Origin: Planctomycetota bacterium
Lineage (GTDB): Bacteria > Planctomycetota > JAJSAM01 > JAJVHW01
Assembly: GCA_021776825.1 (NCBI GenBank)
Contig: JAJFFG010000050.1
Coordinates: 248,001-312,000, forward strand
DNA length: 64,000 nucleotides
Reading direction: 5' to 3'
Positions within the stretch are counted from its first letter, which is position 1, and each line of letters begins with the position of its first letter. A program made the translations under genes and the position numbers. Shown in pieces: positions 42,763 to 51,931 of the stretch. The notes under the pieces are model-generated. The model was not told the DNA's origin. It did no database searches and worked only from the letters and a program-made list of their open reading frames with translations.

Positions 42763-43736
42763 GGCGTCTCCTCCAGCCGGTTGGCGTCTCCGCCGGAGAA
42801 CGTGAACAGCCAGAACAGGCTGAGCTCCCACGCCGCCGCCGTCCGGTGGTAGCGAATGAGTCCGAGGAGGATCGACAGTTCGGACTCCCCGCGCTCGCTG
42901 CCATAGTCGAACAGGGGATTCAGCGCGACGCGCCGCACCTCCTGCTCGCGTCGACTGACCGGTGCGACGGTCTCGATCACGTCGCCGTTGCGGGCCACGC
43001 GAAGGCTGAGGTCCGCGCCGGGTTCGGCGTCGCGGATCGCGTCGAGGAGCACCTGCGGGTGCGCCACTGGGGCGCCGTCGACGGAGAGCACGAGATCGCC
43101 GAACTTCAGGCCCACGGTGCGCCACGGACTCTCTCGCGTCAGCCCGACAACCACGGCGCCACCGCCCGCGCCGAGCTCGTGCGCGCGGGCCTCGGCCTCG
43201 GTTGCCGTACGCAGAACGACACCGATGCGCTCCTCCTCGCGAAAGCGCTCGGCCGCCTTGCGATCGCGCGGTCGTACGCGGGGCGCCGTCCGCAGCGTCG
43301 CCGAGTGATCGCGCCCCGCACGGTCGAGCACCAGATCGAGTCCCGAGCCGGGAGCGGTCGCATCCTCGAGCGCACGCCACTCGCTCGGCCACGCCAGCGG
43401 CCGTTCGACGCCATCGACGTCACGAACGGCCACGAGCAGGTCGCCCTCGACCAGTCCCGCGGCATCACCCGGGGAGTTCTCGATCACCTTCTGGATCAGC
43501 ACGCCCTCGGGAGCGTCATCGAGACCGCTGAGCGACGTGCGGCCGTCGGTCACGTGGACGCCCGTGAACGAGCCGAGTGAGAGCGCAACGCGGGCCTCCT
43601 CGTCGTCCGGCTCGGCGTGGAGCGCGGGCGGCTCCTCCATCGCCAAGAGCGGCGGGCTCTCCTCGGGGAGGTCGGATCCGAGCGACGCACAGGCGCTCAG
43701 GACGAGCGACAGGCCGACGGCGACGATGGACTTCAT
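42759..43736 (-). CDS. Lipoprotein with two PDZ-like domains
   Basis: The 325-residue product has a lipobox (LSAC, Cys 16). Two PDZ-like segments follow: about residues 75-150 ('VLIQKVIENSPGDAAGLVEGD') and about 195-265 ('AVVVGLTRESPWRTVGLKFGDL' with 'SVDGAPVAHPQVLLDAI'). No protease domain is attached. The C-terminal 50 residues contain a hydrophobic stretch ending 'LSLFWLFTFSGGD'. Overlaps of four bases on both sides link it to the ABC transporter and the FG-GAP gene. A substrate-presenting or scaffold role is inferred. Confidence 0.82.
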   Translation of the reverse strand: MKSIVAVGLSLVLSACASLGSDLPEESPPLLAMEEPPALHAEPDDEEARVALSLGSFTGVHVTDGRTSLSGLDDAPEGVLIQKVIENSPGDAAGLVEGDLLVAVRDVDGVERPLAWPSEWRALEDATAPGSGLDLVLDRAGRDHSATLRTAPRVRPRDRKAAERFREEERIGVVLRTATEAEARAHELGAGGGAVVVGLTRESPWRTVGLKFGDLVLSVDGAPVAHPQVLLDAIRDAEPGADLSLRVARNGDVIETVAPVSRREQEVRRVALNPLFDYGSERGESELSILLGLIRYHRTAAAWELSLFWLFTFSGGDANRLEETP

Positions 43737-45559
43737 CGAATGGACCTCCGAGCGAGGGCGATGCACGAGATGACGGTGGCGACGACGATCCAGATGAGCG
43801 GGACCTCGAGGAAGCCTGCTGCGGCCTCCGTCGGATTGCTGATCCCTTGCGCGAGATCCAGGAACGAGCGGACGACCGACGTGTCGCGCAGAGGCGTCGG
43901 GAGGTGGTCCACCGGCAGACGACCCTCGAGCGCGGTGCCTTGCAGCATGGCCCGTGCGCCGTCGAGCAGGATCAGACCGAGAGCCGAGACCCCCAGCGCC
44001 GCTGCGGGACCTCGCACCAGGGCACCGACCATCAGCCCGACGGCTCCGCAACCGAGCACGGCCGGCAGCGTCCTGGCGAGCGCCTGCCGGAGCGGCGCGT
44101 GCAGTTCCTCGGCGGCGACGAGAGGGAACAGCTCGCCGTTGAAGAGCACTTCGGAGACGTCGGTGAAGTCGAACAAGAGAGCGGCCGCGCCGAGCGTGAC
44201 GGCCGCGAGCAGGGCGTGCGACATCACGGCGGAGACCAGCAGCGCCACGGCCTTGCCGACCGCCACCTGCGTGCGACTCACAGGACGCAGCAGGACGTTG
44301 CGAAGCGTCCCGCGGGCGTCCTCGCCGGCGAGGCTCTGACTGGCCAGGGCGGCGAGAACGAGTGCGAGAACCGGCAGACCGGCGCGCAGTCCGTACGCCA
44401 CGCCCTCGAATGCCGTAACCGTCGTCGTGGTGGCGACGGCGCCACCCTCGACCTCCGCCGCAGCGGCGGCTGCAGACGACCACCGAGAAACGACAGCGGC
44501 CGCCGCGACCAGGGCCGGTAGCGCGAGTGCAGCGATCGCTCCGCGACTCCGCACGATGCGTCCCAGGTCGTAGCGGGCCATGCGTAGGATCGGGGCGCGT
44601 GGAGCGCGTCGCGCGGTTGGCGCGATCGGCGTCGGGGGGCTGTCGACTGCCGTGGCCTCCCCACCGTTGCGCGTGAGCTCGAGATAGACGTCCTCGAGCG
44701 ACCGACGGCGCGGAGCGAATGTGCGCGGCCCGGCTTCCGCGACGACGAGAGCGCTGAGCGCACCGTCGGGTGAGACCTCGCCGAGGTCGACGTGCAAGCG
44801 GTCCCCGCGTTCGGTGGTCGTGCAGCCGAGTCCATCGAGGACCCGCCGCGCGACGACCGGGTCGGACGCGTCGAGCTCGTGCACGCCGCCGCGGAGCAGC
44901 TCGCCGGTCGGGGCCTCCACCAGCAGTCGACCCTGACGCAGGATGCCGACGCGGTCGGCGACGCCCTCGATCTCGTGCAGGCGGTGGCTGGAGACGAGCA
45001 CGGTGACGCCGTCCTCGCGTGTCAACCGTCGCAGGAGCACGCGGATCTCCTCGATCCCCTCGGGGTCGAGGCCGTTCGTCGGCTCGTCGAGGAGCACGAT
45101 CGGCGGCGCCCCCAGCAGCGCTTGCGCGATGCCGAGTCGTTGACGCATGCCCTGCGAGTACGCACCGACCGGCTTGCTTGCGACGTCCCGCAGTCCGACG
45201 GACTCGAGCACGCGAGCGCTCTCCGATCGGGCTGCCGAGGCCGAGAGCCCCTGCAGACGTCCCAGCAGTCGGAGGTTGGTGGTGCCGTCCAGGTGGTCGT
45301 GGAACCCAGGGCGCTCGATGAGGCCCCCGAGCCGGGCGCGGGCCTCGAGCGGGTGCCGGGCGGCGTCGAAGCCAGAGACCAGGACCGTCCCCGATCGAGG
45401 ACGCAAGAGTCCCAGCGCGATGCGCATCGCCGTGGTCTTGCCGGCGCCGTTGTGCCCGAGGAACCCGTAGCACTCGCCCTCACGCACGTGGATCGAGACA
45501 TCCTCGAGCGCAGCCTGCTGGCCGTAGTGGTGGGTTACCCGGTGAAGTCGGAGTGCCAT
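43733..45559 (-). CDS. ABC transporter, ATPase fused to permease
   Basis: The 608-residue protein joins a complete ABC ATPase (about 1-300) to an ABC-2 type membrane domain (about 330-608). ATPase motifs are Walker A GHNGAGKTT (K41), signature 'YSQGMRQRLGIAQAL', Walker B 'IVLLDEPTNGLDPEG' and the switch His in 'VLVSSHRLHEIE'. The membrane part has about six helices, including 'GEDARGTLRNVLLRPVSRTQ', typical of export permeases with the ATPase normally encoded separately. The substrate is unknown. It leads the coupled cluster of PDZ and FG-GAP genes. Confidence 0.9.
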   Translation of the reverse strand: MALRLHRVTHHYGQQAALEDVSIHVREGECYGFLGHNGAGKTTAMRIALGLLRPRSGTVLVSGFDAARHPLEARARLGGLIERPGFHDHLDGTTNLRLLGRLQGLSASAARSESARVLESVGLRDVASKPVGAYSQGMRQRLGIAQALLGAPPIVLLDEPTNGLDPEGIEEIRVLLRRLTREDGVTVLVSSHRLHEIEGVADRVGILRQGRLLVEAPTGELLRGGVHELDASDPVVARRVLDGLGCTTTERGDRLHVDLGEVSPDGALSALVVAEAGPRTFAPRRRSLEDVYLELTRNGGEATAVDSPPTPIAPTARRAPRAPILRMARYDLGRIVRSRGAIAALALPALVAAAAVVSRWSSAAAAAAEVEGGAVATTTTVTAFEGVAYGLRAGLPVLALVLAALASQSLAGEDARGTLRNVLLRPVSRTQVAVGKAVALLVSAVMSHALLAAVTLGAAALLFDFTDVSEVLFNGELFPLVAAEELHAPLRQALARTLPAVLGCGAVGLMVGALVRGPAAALGVSALGLILLDGARAMLQGTALEGRLPVDHLPTPLRDTSVVRSFLDLAQGISNPTEAAAGFLEVPLIWIVVATVISCIALARRSIR

Positions 45560-45630
45560 GGTGTTCGAGACTCGTGGAGCCGAAGTCAGGCTCCGCCCTC
45601 TGTTCGCATGCGGCGTGCCGGGCGCATCCG

Positions 45631-45672
45631 CCCCGTCTCTCCCGCCCCGTCTCTCCCGCCCCATCTCGCCCG
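45631..45672 (+). repeat. 14-base tandem repeat, three copies
   Basis: CCCCGTCTCTCCCG repeated twice and once with two changes, in the leader of the ABC transporter gene. Confidence 0.65.
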
Positions 45673-45695
45673 CCCAGAGTCTCAGGTCCGGTGCC

Positions 45696-46406
45696 TCAGG
45701 TCCCGAGAGCCTGGATGGCGAGGCCGCTCAGCACGATCGCCCCGCCGGCGAGTCCGTGGCTCCAACGCTCCAGCCGCGGAGCCGACAGAAGGCCCAGCCC
45801 GCTCCAACCCAGCGCCGCCATCCCGACCATCGCTCCGATCGTCACGACGCCGAACACACTCGCGACGAGCGTTGCCTCGACCCAACCGTGGAGCGCGGCC
45901 GGAGCCATCAGGAGCGGCACCAGCGGCTCGCAGGGCCCGAGCACGAAGATGACGAACAGCGACCAGAACGTGACCGTCGCCGGACTCCCGTGCGCGTGCG
46001 CGTGCTCGTTCCGGTGTCCGTGCTCGTGGCGATGCACCGTGCCGTCGCCGTGCGCATGCACATGCTCGTGTCGGCGGGCCCGCAGTCCGCGGCGCACACC
46101 CCATGCGGCGTACGCGAGGCCGAACCCGATCAAGAGCCAGGCCGCGAGCGAGCCGCGATGCGCGTCGAGCGCCTCGATCTCCCCCACCGCAGCACCGAGC
46201 CCGAGGCCCAGGCCGCCGAGGAGCACCGATGCGAGGACATGGCCGAGCCCGCAGATGGCGGTCACGCCGAGCACGCGCCGCAGTGACCAGCCCCGGGCAC
46301 GCCCCAGGACGACGAACGGCACGTAGTGGTCGGCACCGATCAGCGTGTGGAGCAGGCCGATGCCGACGGCCGCGCTGACGAGGACGGCGAGCGTCATCTC
46401 GTTCAT
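45696..46406 (-). CDS. Probable nickel transporter with His-rich loop (SodN-associated)
   Basis: A 236-residue, roughly six-helix membrane protein. The first helix carries 'LLHTLIGADHYVPFVVLGRA', a His/Asp motif as in UreH/HupE/RcnA-like metal transporters. A central cytoplasmic loop (about 108-142) holds about a dozen His (RRHEHVHAHGDG, HRHEHGHRNEHAHAHG), and a later helix has 'VLGPCEPLVPLLM'. It overlaps sodX by four bases and ends the sodN-sodX transcript, which makes nickel the likely metal. Family naming is less certain than the metal-transport role. Confidence 0.78.
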   Translation of the reverse strand: MNEMTLAVLVSAAVGIGLLHTLIGADHYVPFVVLGRARGWSLRRVLGVTAICGLGHVLASVLLGGLGLGLGAAVGEIEALDAHRGSLAAWLLIGFGLAYAAWGVRRGLRARRHEHVHAHGDGTVHRHEHGHRNEHAHAHGSPATVTFWSLFVIFVLGPCEPLVPLLMAPAALHGWVEATLVASVFGVVTIGAMVGMAALGWSGLGLLSAPRLERWSHGLAGGAIVLSGLAIQALGT

Positions 46407-46708
46407 GGCACCTCCACGCGTCCGAGGATCGCGTCCGGCCGCAACGGGCCGAACGAGCGGCTGTCGGTGCTCTCGATCGGTTCGTCCCCGCGCACCTCGA
46501 TCGAGCCGTCGGGATGCACGCGCGTGACGCGCTTCAAGATCTCGACGTCACGCTGGTACGGGTGCCGGGCCAGGACCACGTCTCCCGGAGCGGGAGTCGT
46601 CGTCGTGTAGGCGTCGAGGTCGACCCAGATCTCGTCGCCATCCCGCAGCGTCGGGTACATGCTCCCGCCGGCGACGCGCAGACGGCGCCGGCGGGAACTG
46701 GATGTCAC
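46403..46708 (-). CDS. sodX: Nickel-type superoxide dismutase maturation protease
   Basis: A 101-residue S26 signal-peptidase-like protease that removes the SodN propeptide so that the nickel hook is exposed. The Ser/Lys dyad is visible: S16 in 'GGSMYPTLRDGD' and K59 in 'VEILKRVTRV', followed by 'VRGDEPIESTDSRSFGPL', the usual second box. There is no membrane anchor, as in other SodX proteins. The GTG start overlaps the sodN stop by one base. Confidence 0.9.
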   Translation of the reverse strand: MTSSSRRRRLRVAGGSMYPTLRDGDEIWVDLDAYTTTTPAPGDVVLARHPYQRDVEILKRVTRVHPDGSIEVRGDEPIESTDSRSFGPLRPDAILGRVEVP

Positions 46709-47148
46709 TAGGAGGCCGTGTACCAGGCGATCTCGCGGCCCTTGATCGCCCAGAACATGTTGTGGATCGACTCGATCGCCTCCATCAACTCACCGCAGTG
46801 CACGAGGCTGACCTCGACCTTGACGGCCGAGCAGAGCTTCGCGGCCTTCCAGAAGGTCGTGTGGAGGTCGGGGTGCGCCTCGAGATGCTGCGGCTTGAAG
46901 AAGTCGGTCCAGAGGACCAGCAGCTCCGTCTTCGCGAGGTGCGCCTGCTCTTCCTTGATCGCGATGTAGCGCGAGAGCGTGTTGTTGTAGGCGAGCGTCG
47001 CGGCGGCGTTGTCGGCCGACGGCACCTCGAGGGCGACCATCTTCTTCGTCATCGAGACGGCGGCCTCGGCGGCGATGCGCGCGGAGGCGGGATCGTAGAC
47101 GCCGCAAGGGCCATCGCAGTGAGCGTGGGCAACGGGAATGGTGGTCAC
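46708..47148 (-). CDS. sodN: Nickel superoxide dismutase
   Basis: SodN converts superoxide to hydrogen peroxide and oxygen with a nickel ion. The nickel hook HCDGPCGVYDP is at residues 10-20, after a 9-residue propeptide (MTTIPVAHA). Cleavage before H10 gives the His N-terminus that, with both Cys, binds the metal. The remainder is the expected four-helix subunit of 137 residues with the Tyr after the hook present. Start is GTG with a GGAG-containing leader. The enzyme is hexameric and cytoplasmic in known examples. The adjoining protease and His-rich transporter complete a maturation module. Confidence 0.95.
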   Translation of the reverse strand: MTTIPVAHAHCDGPCGVYDPASARIAAEAAVSMTKKMVALEVPSADNAAATLAYNNTLSRYIAIKEEQAHLAKTELLVLWTDFFKPQHLEAHPDLHTTFWKAAKLCSAVKVEVSLVHCGELMEAIESIHNMFWAIKGREIAWYTAS

Positions 47149-47315
47149 AGGGGCTCTCCTTCTCCGGGCCGCGCGGCTGTCTGCGCGACCGATCGGTAGG
47201 TGTCGTCGGTAGCTCGCCCGGACGCTCGGTCCGGGGAGGCTGACGGTAGCCCGAGCGTGCGGCCGCGGCCACGAATCCGAAGGGCGACTGCGGTCTCAGA
47301 CCGTCTCGGTCGACC

Positions 47316-47894
47316 TCAGTTCCAGGATGGGTCCGGCGGCACGTCGGCAAGCTGCGCGTAGGCGCCTCCGAGACGTCGCAGGACGCGCCTCCAGAGCGTG
47401 GTCGGTTCAGCGTCGAACACGAGGTCCTCGGTCGCGGGGCAGACAACCCACGCGCCCTCGCGCAACTCCTCGTCCAACTGGCCGGACCCCCACCCGCTGT
47501 AGCCGAGCACGAAGCGCACGAGCTCACGGCCCTCCTTGCGGCGCGTGAGCGCCGCGTGGATCACCGTCGGATCGCCGCCGAGATGGACGTCGTCGACCAC
47601 GTGCAGCGAGCCGGGGACGCTGCTGCCCAGACGATGCAGCACCTGCACGGTGTCCTGCTGCACGGGCCCGCCGACCCACAGCGGATCGTCACGCCCCTCG
47701 AGCAGCTCGACCTTCGCCTCGAGATTGGCCACGGTCAGCGACGCGAGATGGTTCAGCACGACGCCGTACGATCCGTCGCTGTTGTGGTCGCAGAGCAGGA
47801 CCACGCTGTGCATGAAGTTGGGGTCCATCAGTCGGGGTGCCGACACGAGAAACGTGCCGGGTCCGGGGTCGCAGGGCGCGAAGGCTGGCGACAT
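47316..47894 (-). CDS. YqgE/AlgH family protein (UPF0301)
   Basis: The 192-residue protein shows the family pattern 'GTFLVSAPRLMDPNFMHSVV', 'DGSYGVVLNHLASLTV', 'DPLWVGGPVQQDTVQVLH' and 'LGYSGWGSGQLDEELREGAW'. Homologues are widespread, and the biochemical role remains unsettled. The frame extends far upstream, but the ATG at 47894 matches the usual N-terminus. It is divergent from the amidohydrolase gene with 64 bases between start codons. Confidence 0.92.
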   Translation of the reverse strand: MSPAFAPCDPGPGTFLVSAPRLMDPNFMHSVVLLCDHNSDGSYGVVLNHLASLTVANLEAKVELLEGRDDPLWVGGPVQQDTVQVLHRLGSSVPGSLHVVDDVHLGGDPTVIHAALTRRKEGRELVRFVLGYSGWGSGQLDEELREGAWVVCPATEDLVFDAEPTTLWRRVLRRLGGAYAQLADVPPDPSWN

Positions 47895-47958
47895 GCTCCC
47901 GTTTTGGCAGATCCGCCCACCGCATCCGAGTTCTTCGGCCGCTTGGTACGCTGCCCGC

Positions 47959-49278
47959 ATGCCTGGCCCCGAACCCTGCGATCTGCTCGTCCGCGGTGAC
48001 GTCGTGCTGACCATGACCGACGGCCTGCCCGAGATCGCCGATGGCGCAGTGGCCGTGACGGACGGCCGCATCGTCGCGGTGGGCGCGTCGAACGACCTGG
48101 CCGCTCGCTTCGATCCGGCCGACGAACTCGTCGGTGGCATCGTGATGCCCGGGCTCGTGAACACGCACGGCCACGCCGGGATGACCCTCTACCGCGGGCT
48201 CGGCGACGACATGCCGCTCGAGCGCTGGCTGCATGAATTTGTGTGGCCTGCCGAGCAGCGCTTCACCACCCCGGAGAACGTTGCGCTCGGCACACGCTTG
48301 GCGATCGCCGAGATGCTCGCGTCCGGCACGACGACGTTCACCGACATGTACTTCTTCCAGGCCACGGTTGGCGAGGTCGCCGCCGAGGCCGGAATCCGCG
48401 CACTCCTCGGCCAGGCCGTCATCGGCTTCCCCGTGCCGGGCTGCCCGGACATCGAGACGTCGTTCCGCAAGGCGGACGAACTGGCCGCGACGTATCGAGA
48501 TCACCCGCTCATCGACGTCTCGATGGCGCTCCACGCGGTCTACACCCTCTCGCCCGATCAGCTCCGCGCGGGTGCCGAGCACGCCGCGCGTCTGGGTGTG
48601 CCGCTGCAGATCCACGTGTCCGAGACCACGACCGAGGTCGCGAACTGTCGCGAGACCCACGGCATGTCGCCGCCTGAGTTGCTGGCCGAGACCGGCGTGC
48701 TGCGGGCCGGGACGATCTGTGCGCACGGCGTTCACATGACGGAGTCGGACATCGCACTGCTCCGCGAGACCGGAGCCGGCGTCTCGCTCAATCCAGAGAG
48801 CAACATGAAACTCGGTTCCGGCATCCCCGACGTTGCGGGCCTGCTCGCCTCGGGGATTGGGCTCGGACTCGGCACGGACGGCGCGGCAAGCAACAACGAC
48901 CTCGACCTCTGGGACTCCGTGCGGCTCGCTGCGTTGCTCCCGAAGGGCACGGGCATGGATCCGGAGGCCGTCCCCGCTGCCGAGGCTGTGCGTCTCGCGA
49001 CGCGCGGCGGCGCCGAGCTGCTCGGGCTTGGGGACGAGATCGGCACGCTGGAGCCCGGCAAGCGGGCTGATCTCTGCGTAATCGACACCGACGCCGCCCA
49101 TCTGACCCCCGCCTACCACCCCACCTCCCTGTTGGCGTACGCCGTCCACGGCTCCGACGTCGTTCACACCGTCGTCGACGGTCGCCCCGTCTACCGCGAC
49201 CGCCGCCATCTCACGCTGGACCTGCCCGCGACGCGCGCAGCCGTCAACAAGCTCGCACGCGACATCGCCTCCGCGTAG
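47959..49278 (+). CDS. Amidohydrolase, MTA/SAH deaminase-like
   Basis: A 439-residue member of the metal-dependent amidohydrolases closest to 5-methylthioadenosine/S-adenosylhomocysteine deaminase and chlorohydrolases. Metal ligands are visible as HGH in 'GLVNTHGHAGMTLYRG' (near 70), His in 'LQIHVSE' (near 218), His in 'CAHGVHMTESD' and Asp in 'GLGTDGAASNNDLDLW' (near 305), the last being the MtaD signature. The ATG at 47959 is chosen since earlier codons overlap the divergent yqgE gene. Exact substrate is not proven; 8-oxoguanine or guanine deaminase are less likely from the TDGAASNN motif. Confidence 0.88.
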   Translation: MPGPEPCDLLVRGDVVLTMTDGLPEIADGAVAVTDGRIVAVGASNDLAARFDPADELVGGIVMPGLVNTHGHAGMTLYRGLGDDMPLERWLHEFVWPAEQRFTTPENVALGTRLAIAEMLASGTTTFTDMYFFQATVGEVAAEAGIRALLGQAVIGFPVPGCPDIETSFRKADELAATYRDHPLIDVSMALHAVYTLSPDQLRAGAEHAARLGVPLQIHVSETTTEVANCRETHGMSPPELLAETGVLRAGTICAHGVHMTESDIALLRETGAGVSLNPESNMKLGSGIPDVAGLLASGIGLGLGTDGAASNNDLDLWDSVRLAALLPKGTGMDPEAVPAAEAVRLATRGGAELLGLGDEIGTLEPGKRADLCVIDTDAAHLTPAYHPTSLLAYAVHGSDVVHTVVDGRPVYRDRRHLTLDLPATRAAVNKLARDIASA

Positions 49279-49316
49279 CGCTGCGCGTATCCTCCTCCGC
49301 TCACCCCGAGGACCTC

Positions 49317-51929
49317 ATGAACGATCACCGCGCCTGCCGCCACGCCCACCGTTCGGATTTCACGATGCCGGGCGCCGACGTCCACTACCCGCCGGACCTC
49401 GAGCTCGAGCCGATCCACCTCGAGATCGAGTACCGCTTCGATCTGGAAGCGCAGACTGTCGACGGCAGCGTCACGCACACGATCCGCGCCTGCCGTGCCG
49501 GCCCCACGCGACTGACGCTGCACGCGGTCGGCTTCTTGGACGTCGCTGCGACCGATCCCGCCGGCCGCGCACTCGCGTGCGCGTACGACGGACGCGAGAT
49601 CACTCTCGACTGGGCGGACGAGTTCGGTGAGAGCGAGGAACGCCACGCCGCGATCACGTTCCGTCTCTCCGATCCGGCCACCGGGCTCTTCTTCTCGAGG
49701 CCGTCGGAGCAGTTCCCGCAGCGCGCCTGGTACGCCGCCACGGATAACGAGACGGAGCGCGCACGCTACTGGCTGCCGACGATCGACCTTCCGAGCGTTC
49801 GTCCGACGCTGACGTTCCGGATCACGGCCGAGGAGCGCTTCACGATCCTGGCGAACGGCGCGCTCGAAGGCGAGACGTCGAACGGCGACGGGACGAAGAC
49901 CGCGGTGTGGAAGCTCGAGCAGCCGTGTCCGAGCTACCTGACGTGCATCGCGATCGGCGACTTCGTGTCGTTCGAGGACGGTGAGTTCGGTGGCCGCCCG
50001 GTGGCGTCGTTCACGTCTCGCAAGTTCTCGTCGGAGGACCTCGAGCGCTCCTTCGGTCGCACCAAGGAGATCCTCGCGTGGATGCAGGCGAAGCTCGGCT
50101 ACGAGTTCCCGTATCCGAAGTACTTCCAGTTCGCGCTGCCGGGCTACGGCGGTGCGATGGAGAACATCTCGCTCGTCTCGTGGGACGACATCTTCGTGCT
50201 CGACGAGACGCTGTCGCGTGAATGGACCTGGCTGGTCGACCAGATCAACGTCCACGAGATGGCGCACAGCTACTTCGGCGACCTCCTCGTGTGTCGCGAC
50301 TTCGCGCACGCGTGGCTGAAGGAGAGCTGGGCGACGTACATGGAGACGCTCTGGCTCGAGGACAAGCGCGGTCTCGACGAGTTGCACTACGACGTCTTCA
50401 CCAACGTCCAGGCGTACTGCGGCGAGGCCGACAATCGCTATCTGCGCCCGATCGTCACGCGCAACTTCAACCACTCGTGGCAGATGTACGACCGGCACCT
50501 CTACCCCGGCGGCGCATCGCGCCTGCACATGCTGCGCAAGGAACTTGGCGACGAGACGTTCTTCGCCGGAGTGCGCGAGTACGTGAAGCGCTACGCGTTC
50601 AAGACGGTCGAGACGGCCAACTTCCGACGCACGTTGGAGGAGGTCTCTGGCCGCTCGCTCGGCAAGTGGTTCGACCAGTGGATCCATGGCAAGGGCTACC
50701 CCAAGCTGAAGGTCGGCTTCGACTGGAACGAGAAGCGCAAGGAAGGCACGTTCAGCATCGAGCAGACGCAGGAGGACGCGAAGAAGGGCGTCCCCATCTT
50801 CGATCTGCCGCTCGACGTCTCGTGGACGATCGGCGACGCGACGGAGCGACGCACGCTGCGGATCGAGAAGGCCAAGCACGTCTTCGTGATCCCCATGGCC
50901 GCCGACCCGGTTCAGGTGCGCGTGGACCCCGACATGCGAACTGTGATGCGCCTCGAGATGGACCCGGGCAAGAAGCGCCTGAAGGCCCAGCTCACCGATG
51001 CGCCGGACGTCGTCGGGCGCATTCGTGCGGCGCGTGTGCTAGTCAAGGACGGACGTCGCGAGGGCGTCGACGCTGTGCTCGCCGCGTATGGCAACGAGTC
51101 GTTCTGGGGTGTGCGCCTGCGCATGGCCGAGGCGCTCGCGGGCTCCGGCAGCCAGGCGGCGCTCGATGCGCTCGCACAGATGATCGCGTCCGAAGAGGAC
51201 GGCATGGTGCTCGAGTCGCTGCTGCGCAACGCGGGCAAACATCGCGACGCCGGCATCGTGGCGGCCATCGAGGCGCGACTGGACGCCGGCATCGGCCTGT
51301 ACCGAGCCACCCAGGCCGCGTACGAGGCCCTCGGGGCGCAGCGCGATCACGCTCCGCTCGAACGCCTGACCGCCGCGGCCGCGCGCTCCGATCCGTACGG
51401 CATCGAGCAGTCGGGTGCGTTGCGGGCGCTGGCCGCATCGCGTCAGGGTGCCGCTCTGGATACGCTCGCTGAGGCAGCGCGCCCCGGCGGAGCGTCCAAC
51501 CGCGCGCGTCCTTCCGCGGCCAGGTCGCTGGGAGCACTCGGACGTTCGCTCGAGCGGCATCGTCGGCCCGCCGTGCGGGAGCAGCTCGAAGACCTGCTCC
51601 GCGATCCCATCGACCGTGTTCGTGCTGCCGCCGCAGGCGGACTCGCGGCGCTCGGCGAAGGCGCGGCAATCCGGGCGTTGCAGGCCTACGGCAAGCGGCT
51701 CTCCGATCAGGAGCAGACCGACGTGCGCCGACACGTCGAGACGATCCGCGGAGCACAGAATCCGGCGCCCGCCGCGCGCACCAAGGAACTCGACGAACTG
51801 CGCGAGAAGGTGCGCAAGCTCGACGACGCGCTCGAACGGTTGACGGCTCGCGTGGACGCACAGAGTGAGTCGGGGGGCGAGTCCGAGGCGGAGCCGACAG
51901 GCGAACCTGCGAAAGGCTCCGCGGAGTAG
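49317..51929 (+). CDS. M1-family aminopeptidase with HEAT-like C-terminal region
   Basis: An 870-residue zinc aminopeptidase. It shows the exopeptidase motif GGAMENISLVSWDD near residue 280, the zinc site HEMAH near 313 and the third ligand Glu in 'WLKESWATYME' near 336. No signal peptide is seen, so it is probably cytoplasmic. After the catalytic part (about 1-560) a helical region resembling HEAT repeats (about 565-800, e.g. 'AARVLVKDGRREGVDAVLAAYG', 'DRVRAAAAGGLAALGEGAA') replaces the usual C-terminal domain. A short coiled coil and an acidic tail end it. Confidence 0.92.
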   Translation: MNDHRACRHAHRSDFTMPGADVHYPPDLELEPIHLEIEYRFDLEAQTVDGSVTHTIRACRAGPTRLTLHAVGFLDVAATDPAGRALACAYDGREITLDWADEFGESEERHAAITFRLSDPATGLFFSRPSEQFPQRAWYAATDNETERARYWLPTIDLPSVRPTLTFRITAEERFTILANGALEGETSNGDGTKTAVWKLEQPCPSYLTCIAIGDFVSFEDGEFGGRPVASFTSRKFSSEDLERSFGRTKEILAWMQAKLGYEFPYPKYFQFALPGYGGAMENISLVSWDDIFVLDETLSREWTWLVDQINVHEMAHSYFGDLLVCRDFAHAWLKESWATYMETLWLEDKRGLDELHYDVFTNVQAYCGEADNRYLRPIVTRNFNHSWQMYDRHLYPGGASRLHMLRKELGDETFFAGVREYVKRYAFKTVETANFRRTLEEVSGRSLGKWFDQWIHGKGYPKLKVGFDWNEKRKEGTFSIEQTQEDAKKGVPIFDLPLDVSWTIGDATERRTLRIEKAKHVFVIPMAADPVQVRVDPDMRTVMRLEMDPGKKRLKAQLTDAPDVVGRIRAARVLVKDGRREGVDAVLAAYGNESFWGVRLRMAEALAGSGSQAALDALAQMIASEEDGMVLESLLRNAGKHRDAGIVAAIEARLDAGIGLYRATQAAYEALGAQRDHAPLERLTAAAARSDPYGIEQSGALRALAASRQGAALDTLAEAARPGGASNRARPSAARSLGALGRSLERHRRPAVREQLEDLLRDPIDRVRAAAAGGLAALGEGAAIRALQAYGKRLSDQEQTDVRRHVETIRGAQNPAPAARTKELDELREKVRKLDDALERLTARVDAQSESGGESEAEPTGEPAKGSAE

Positions 51930-51931
51930 CG

